Position numbers and translations under genes: made by a program | Notes under the pieces: model-generated | The model's input: only the letters and a program-made list of their open reading frames with translations | What the model was told of the DNA's origin: nothing | Database searches by the model: none | Source: Stephanodiscus triporus | Taxonomy: Eukaryota > Bacillariophyta > Thalassiosirophyceae > Thalassiosirales > Thalassiosiraceae | NCBI GenBank assembly: GCA_036939755.1 | Contig: JALLAZ010000698.1 | Coordinates: forward strand, 1 to 12,771 | DNA length: 12,771 nt | Direction: 5' to 3' | Shown: piece by piece, positions 8,545-12,771 of the stretch | How the letters are laid out: each line of letters starts with the position of its first letter | How positions within the stretch are numbered: the first letter of the stretch is position 1

Positions 8545-8792
8545 CGTTGTTTAGTTTAGCGTTGTTTGAGGTGTTTGGATGAGAACCCCGTCACTTTCCC
8601 GCCAAATCCTCTTGTAGTGTGACCGACCCTCGAGTCACAACCACCTTTAAGAGACCGACTTTCGGACTTACGGGACATAATTTTTTCACATATCTTATTT
8701 CACAACATTCCCCCCCATTAATTCTCTCTCCTCCCAAACGCGGAGAACGATCAGCCCATTCATGTGTCCATATACGTAAAATCATCGCGCCG
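8545..8792. promoter_or_regulatory. Divergent promoter space between surface protein B and the sulfotransferase-like gene
   Basis: These 248 bases separate two opposed start codons. A five-codon upstream ORF (ATG 8762 to TAA 8779) lies 13 bases before the ATG at 8793. A pyrimidine-rich, C-tract segment occurs near 8700-8740. No clear TATA box was identified. Confidence 0.45.
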
Positions 8793-11468
8793 ATGACGAC
8801 GATCGTTCCTCCCGCCGATCCCCTCGCGCCGCCACATCGACGACGCGGCGACTGCGCCGACGATGATGGCATGGAGCATCGGCGCCGCTCCCTCGGCGTC
8901 CTCCTCCTCCTCCTCGTGGCCGTCGTCCTAGTCGTCGTCGCGGCGATCGCACCCCCCGCCGCGACGACCGCGGCAGTCGTCGACGAGGGCCGCGATGGTG
9001 ATGGCGGCGATGAATCGCTACGGGACGACGACGAGGTCGGCCTCGTATCGAAGACGATGCCCCATGATACTGATCGACTGCATCATTTGATGGAGGAGGA
9101 GGGGGGGAAGGAGGAGGAAGGCGGCTCTACGACGACGACGCCGGAATTCGACTTGGCGATGCCGACGGACGGACGAGGTCGCCTTGCCCCCTCGGTCGTC
9201 GGAGGACGTCGGGGTCTGGAGCTGTCGTCGCAGGATCCCCCCCCGATCCCGATCCCGATCCCGATCCGGTGTCCGGAGGGCTTTCGGGTCATATCCCCCG
9301 ACGAGCACGAGAAGGGGCGTCGACCGCCGGGAGGGGAGGGGGGCGACGATGGCGGGGCGAGCGACAGCGGAGGACGTTTCTTCCTGCGACAATCGACGTA
9401 CGCGGCCTCCTTCCCCGGGAGCGGGGACAAAATGATCACCAAGTACCTCGTCGAGGGGATCACGGGACTCAGGGTCGGGGAGGCGTCGTCGTCGGGAGGC
9501 GGCGAGGGGGGAAAAGACGCGGTGGTCGCGCGACGGGGGGACGTCGTGGCGGTGAGGACGCACTGGCCGCACTCATCCGGAAAACTGGCATCGTGGGACG
9601 ACGATATTTCGAGGGCGTTCGTTTTACTGCGCAATCCCCTAGTCGCCATACCGCGCTACTTCGATCAGCAGTGAGTTTGATTGATGACCTTTTTTTTTCT
9701 TTTCATCTCGCGAAAAATATGAGCGCACACGCCATCTATCGTCTTCCGCGTCCTGCACTCTCCTCACTCGTTCTCTCTGCGACCGCTCCCAGGTACGAGC
9801 TGAGGAATCACCTACCCACCGGCTCGGCGTCCCTCTCCCGGTACACGGACGACTCCCGGAACGCGTGGTCGAAATGGCGGGACAATCAGATCCGATCCCA
9901 GATCATGCTATATCGACGATTTGTTTCGTTCTGGATGGAGAGGTACAAGGACGAGGGATCGCGTCTATACTTCTCGTACGAGGACTTGGTGGACCCGATC
10001 TCCGGGCCGGTGGAGGCGGCGCGACTGGCGAATTTCTTCGCCGCGGGACTGAAGAACAACGCGTTGGAGTGGGCGATGGAGTCCGTGGAGGGCGGGGGAG
10101 GCGGCGGTGATTCGGCACAGGAGGCAATCGACAGGGCGCTGGATGAGGCCACGAGGACGATGGCAAAGTTCGAGGACGTGCCGTGCATTTGGAGGGAGGT
10201 GGTGTATTCGACGATAATGTCATCGCCGTCGTCGTCATCATCATCGTCGCAGAAGTTGGAGGGAGATAAACGAAGATCTCTCGTCGCCGACGACGAGGCG
10301 GTGGGGAAGCCACCGCACGATGGAGGGGAAGGAGGAGGCGGAGGACTCGCAGACGTCGATATCGCACGCGGCGGGGAAGTTTGGAATCCGGCCGAGAGGC
10401 CCTACACGCCCGAGAACCTGGCGGAAATATCCCAGATGCTTCTTGAGCTCATGAACCGATGGAATCGCCACCAGCGCCTGCTAACCATACTCGCTGTTTA
10501 CCACCGGGAGGTGAACAGGGCGTACCTGGATATCACGGGCGAGCTCGACGAGGCGATAGTCGAGCGGGACAGGATGTCCGATCAGCCATATCTGCCGCGG
10601 CAACCCCCACCGGGGACGACAGGGCACATCTCGCTGCCGCACGGGAAGTTTCACATTATCCAGGCGTCTCATCCCAGCGCCAACGTGGCGTCCATCGTCG
10701 CTAGCAACTGGTTAATGGGACTGTTCGAGCCCGAGAAGGACATTGCCTTTATGAACTTCAATTGGCCGGAGGAACCCATAAGACAATCGGGGAAAGATGC
10801 CGTCATTAATTCGAACCTCGTGACCAAGACGAACAAGGTCGATTTAATGAGTTTGTACAAACTCATCAGACGTAAGTTTCGAACGGAATCGTTGGTAGAT
10901 GTTACCGTTCGCCTCCTTCTTTGCCCAACACGCACACCACTTGGTTGCCTTACATCTATTTTCCTCTTCCTCTCTCCGAATCTAATGAACAAAACATTAC
11001 AAATCACAAAAATTAGCTCATTACGACGAAGTGTTTTTTGTCGTTTCAAATCGCGGTTCCGATCCCCACTTGCGCATCAGCGACGAATTGTGCGGCTACA
11101 AAAACGTCCTGTGCATTGAATACAAGGACTTGCGCTACGACAACGTCGACGAACTGCGCGCTATGGTCGGCTCGCTGAACATGAAACTTCGCAGGCGATT
11201 CGAGTACTTCTTCGGCGCGAATCCCGACTGGCTCACCCCCGAGAGCGAATCGAACGCCGTCGACAGACTAGACGCCACCGCCCGTGCCGTGGCCGCCATG
11301 AAGGACCAGCCACCGAATAAGGTAGACCTGAAGTTCGGCGTGCGGGGCGGCGACACGTTCAGCTTGGACGATTCCCCGCCCGCTATGATCATGCCGTCTG
11401 ATAGACGCGACCGCCTCCTTAGATCAGTCTCCAAGCTCTATCCGGATAGTTATAGGCTCTGGTCGTAA
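8793..11468 (+). CDS. Type II membrane PAPS-sulfotransferase-like protein with two successive sulfotransferase-like halves (three exons)
   Basis: The CDS joins 8793-9670, 9793-10871 and 11017-11468, giving 802 residues. A start at 8871 (residue 27, MEHRRR, better start context) is the alternative. Three Arg precede a hydrophobic anchor at about residues 35-54, typical of Golgi type II enzymes. A low-complexity stem follows. The first half has a 5'-phosphosulfate-loop-like SFPGSGDK (206-213), VRTHWP (254-259), a 3'-phosphate-binding-like LLRNP (RNP at 280-282) and SYEDL (354-358). The second half has ASHPSANVASIVASNWLMG (from 584), VTKTN (636-640), VFFVVSNRG (658-666) and EYKDL (687-691) in the same order. 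Transfer of sulfate from PAPS to a carbohydrate or protein in the Golgi lumen is inferred for the first half. The second half lacks the Gly-rich loop and may be inactive or bind another ligand. The substrate is unknown. Confidence 0.75.
9244..9267 (+). repeat. CGATCC hexamer repeat, four units
   Basis: Four exact tandem hexamers encode an alternating Pro-Ile run in the stem region of the sulfotransferase-like protein. The repeat stays in frame and is probably variable in length. Confidence 0.9.
9671..9792 (+). other. Intron 1 of the sulfotransferase-like gene
   Basis: The donor is GTGAGT at 9671. The acceptor is CTCCCAG ending at 9792, after a pyrimidine-rich tract that includes a nine-T run. 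It is 122 bases, phase 2. Splicing joins AIPRYFDQ directly to YELRNHLP, which continues the conserved segment after RNP. Confidence 0.85.
10872..11016 (+). other. Intron 2 of the sulfotransferase-like gene
   Basis: The donor is GTAAGT at 10872 and the acceptor AAATTAG ends at 11016, with a C/T-rich tract near 10950-10980. It is 145 bases, phase 1. The junction yields LIRPHYDEVFFVVSNRG in an uninterrupted frame. Confidence 0.85.
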
Positions 11469-11611
11469 CAGTCCAATGCATTTGAGGGCTCAAGATCTTC
11501 GCCGTGGACCGCCTCTGTTGACTTAGAAAGTGGGCAACCTTGGCTTACACCCTCTCCCATGAGTAGGGTGTGTCACATGCCACGGCCCACAAAAATGGGA
11601 TCCATTTTAAA
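11469..11611. other. 3' flank of the sulfotransferase-like gene with a small hairpin
   Basis: A perfect 7-base inverted repeat, ACACCCT (11547-11553) and AGGGTGT (11565-11571), encloses 11 bases. No gene is visible. The hairpin could mark a 3' processing region or the edge of the decayed tail copy that follows; I cannot decide. Confidence 0.35.
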
Positions 11612-11737
11612 CTCCCCCGAAGGAACGACGGTGTCCGCCCCTGCTCCTGTCCAGTCCATCCCTCCCACAAGCGATCAAAGGCTAGGTTTATTGTAGCTTC
11701 GTTTTCGATGATGTGGATGTTGACCCTATTGCTAGAT
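11612..11737 (+). pseudogene. Decayed copy of the surface-protein repeat/hydrophobic tail
   Basis: Bases from 11612 align by eye with the last repeat and spacer of surface protein A: CGAAGGAACG against AGAAGGAACG, then CCAGTCCATCC shared exactly, then CAAGCGA. About 14 bases are missing after that. The next stretch aligns with the end of surface protein B: AAGGCTA, GTAGCT and TTTCGATGA are shared. Translation gives EGTTVSAPAPVQS in one frame and KARFIVASFSMMWML in another, so the copy is frameshifted. In-frame stops interrupt it (for example TAG near 11693 in the first frame). No signal peptide or Cys domain accompanies it. It is a tail-only fragment, not a working gene. Confidence 0.7.
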
Positions 11738-11772
11738 TGTCTCGAGTGGAGAGCATACTATACGTTTGACCC

Positions 11773-11935
11773 GAATTTACCACCCCCAAATTGCGGGCAA
11801 ATTCACCGCAACCCCTGGTGGCCTAACCAACATATTTTTTGGTTGCGTGCACTAGTTTAATGTGTGAACAAGTGCATGCATCTATAAAATATGCTGTGGC
11901 ACCACTGGAAGTTGGCCCTGAATTTGCCCCCAATT
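11773..11935. repeat. Inverted copies of a GAATTTRCC motif
   Basis: GAATTTACCACC (11773-11784) and the reverse-oriented AAATTGCGGGCAAATTC (11788-11804) face each other. A third copy, GAATTTGCCCCCAATT (11920-11935), is in inverted orientation to the second, with roughly 14 of 16 bases matching by eye. The spacing suggests ends of a small non-autonomous element or old repeat debris. No target-site duplication was recognised. Confidence 0.35.
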
Positions 11936-11962
11936 AGAAGGTCGAATTAATGAGTGAATTTA

Positions 11963-12057
11963 CTTAAGTAAATTTGAAATCTAAATTAGAAACTCGCTTA
12001 AGTATTTTGAAACTAAAAATGAAAATCTGTTAAGTAAAGGTGCTTTCTCTTAAGTAA
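11963..12057. repeat. Cluster of four TTAAGTA motifs in AT-rich DNA
   Basis: TTAAGTA starts at 11964, 11998, 12030 and 12050; three copies extend to CTTAAGTA. Intervals are 34, 32 and 20 bases. Each CTTAAG core is a 6-base palindrome. The cluster sits between the decayed tail copy and the retrotransposon remnant. It may be a degenerate minisatellite or a set of binding sites. Confidence 0.5.
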
Positions 12058-12206
12058 ACTACGATCAATCATACCTCAGCCAATATCGGTCGCCATAAAA
12101 TGCCCCAAGTTGGACTTCCTATTTTTTCGACCTGCCCAACAATAGTCTCAGTGGTAGCGAAGCGAAATTCTCGATTTTCAGGGACCCGATGGTAAATTTA
12201 CGCCAA

Positions 12207-12771
12207 ACGTACAGTACATATCGCGAAAGCAAAATGATTTTACAAGTACACTCTGACGCGGGATATTGCAATGAAAAGAACTCACGCAGCAGAGCGGGAG
12301 GTCATTTCTTTTTATCGAACGGCGACAATAATTCCCCCAATAATGGTGCCGTACTCACAATCGCGACTATCATTAAAGCAGTTATGTCATTGGCAGCCGA
12401 GGCGGAGTTAGGGGCATTATATTTAAATGCAAAAGAAGCAATACTTTTACGCCAAATACTCACAGAGATGGGCCATCCGCAACCTCGCACTCCGATTCAG
12501 ATCAACAACTCAACGGCGGCGGGGGTCGTCAAAAGCACAATCCAACCCAAGCGAACGAAGGCAATGGATATGAGATTCCACTGGCTCCGCGACCGCGAAG
12601 CTCAGGGACAACTCAGAATTTATTGGCGGCCGGGGAAGACGAACCGAGCGGATTACTTTACGAAGCATCACTCTCTGGCACACCATGTGAATATCAGGTC
12701 AGAATTTTTAACCAGGGTAAAAGATCTAGCAGAAGCTAGACGTCAGAGGCAGGAGCAAAGCCAGACCACAC
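12207..12771 (+). mobile_element. Ty1/copia retrotransposon remnant: RNase H region of the polyprotein, left side lost, continues past the window
   Basis: An open frame runs from 12099 to the window end. Recognisable copia RNase H sequence starts near TYRESKM (about 12216-12236) and continues through VHSDAGY, AAEAELGAL, MDMRFHWLRDREAQGQ and ADYFTKHH. This is the last domain of the copia polyprotein, which degrades the RNA strand of the RNA/DNA hybrid during reverse transcription. The first Asp (12255-12257), the Glu region and the last Asp (12651-12653) are present. The position normally Asp in the DNSTA motif is Asn (AAC, 12504-12506), predicting loss of activity. No reverse transcriptase, integrase or gag lies upstream, so the element is truncated. 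No LTR was identified within the window. Confidence 0.85.

Noticed and set aside
11570..11860. 96-residue ORF after the sulfotransferase-like gene as an independent membrane protein
   Set aside because: Its hydrophobic segment aligns with the surface-protein tail, while the sequence before it matches the same tail in another frame. It is better explained as a frameshifted fragment.
12099..12771. A complete autonomous copia element
   Set aside because: No reverse transcriptase, integrase, gag or left LTR is present upstream, and the frame is closed by TAA at 12096-12098.

Overview
The window looks like nuclear DNA of a eukaryotic alga, most likely a diatom. The evidence is GC-rich coding sequence with long Gly/Ser/Asn/Gln low-complexity tracts, short GT-AG introns (87-321 bp) with donors such as GTGAGT, GTAAGT and GTAAGC, alternating gene strands with short intergenic spaces, a large PAPS-sulfotransferase-like protein, a C-terminal PDZ protein of a kind I associate with diatoms, and a Ty1/copia retrotransposon remnant. 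The diatom assignment is inferred from family resemblance; no species is named.

Layout, left to right. 1-579: 5' flank and probable leader. 580-4281 (+): two-exon gene for a 1126-residue low-complexity protein with a C-terminal PDZ domain. 4282-4656: convergent 3' space. 5499-4657 (-): single-exon staphylococcal-nuclease-fold (SNase) protein with a hydrophobic N-terminus and complete active-site residues. 5500-5676: 177-bp divergent promoter space holding a perfect 17-bp palindrome. 5677-6795 (+): intronless secreted or surface protein with a signal peptide, Cys-rich ectodomain, 45-bp tandem repeats and a hydrophobic C-terminal tail. 6796-7149: convergent 3' space with two AATAAA motifs. 8544-7150 (-): four-exon secreted Cys-rich protein whose last exon encodes nearly the same Ser/Thr/Pro repeat and hydrophobic tail. 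8545-8792: divergent promoter space. 8793-11468 (+): three-exon type II membrane protein with two successive sulfotransferase-like halves. About 11612-11737 (+): a frameshifted, decayed third copy of the surface-protein tail. 11773-12060: AT-rich DNA with short inverted and direct repeats. 12207-12771 (+): RNase H part of a Ty1/copia element, truncated on its left side, with one active-site Asp changed to Asn and running off the window.

How the genes relate. Three of the five intact genes appear to enter the secretory pathway (nuclease and two surface proteins), and a fourth is a probable Golgi-type membrane enzyme. Two surface genes face each other tail to tail with related C-terminal modules, and a third decayed module lies about 4 kb away, so the module has been copied locally. 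The most interesting elements are this mobile, repeat-bearing tail module and the sulfotransferase-like protein with a canonical first half and a degenerate second half. I see no operon-like system, RNA gene or CRISPR array.
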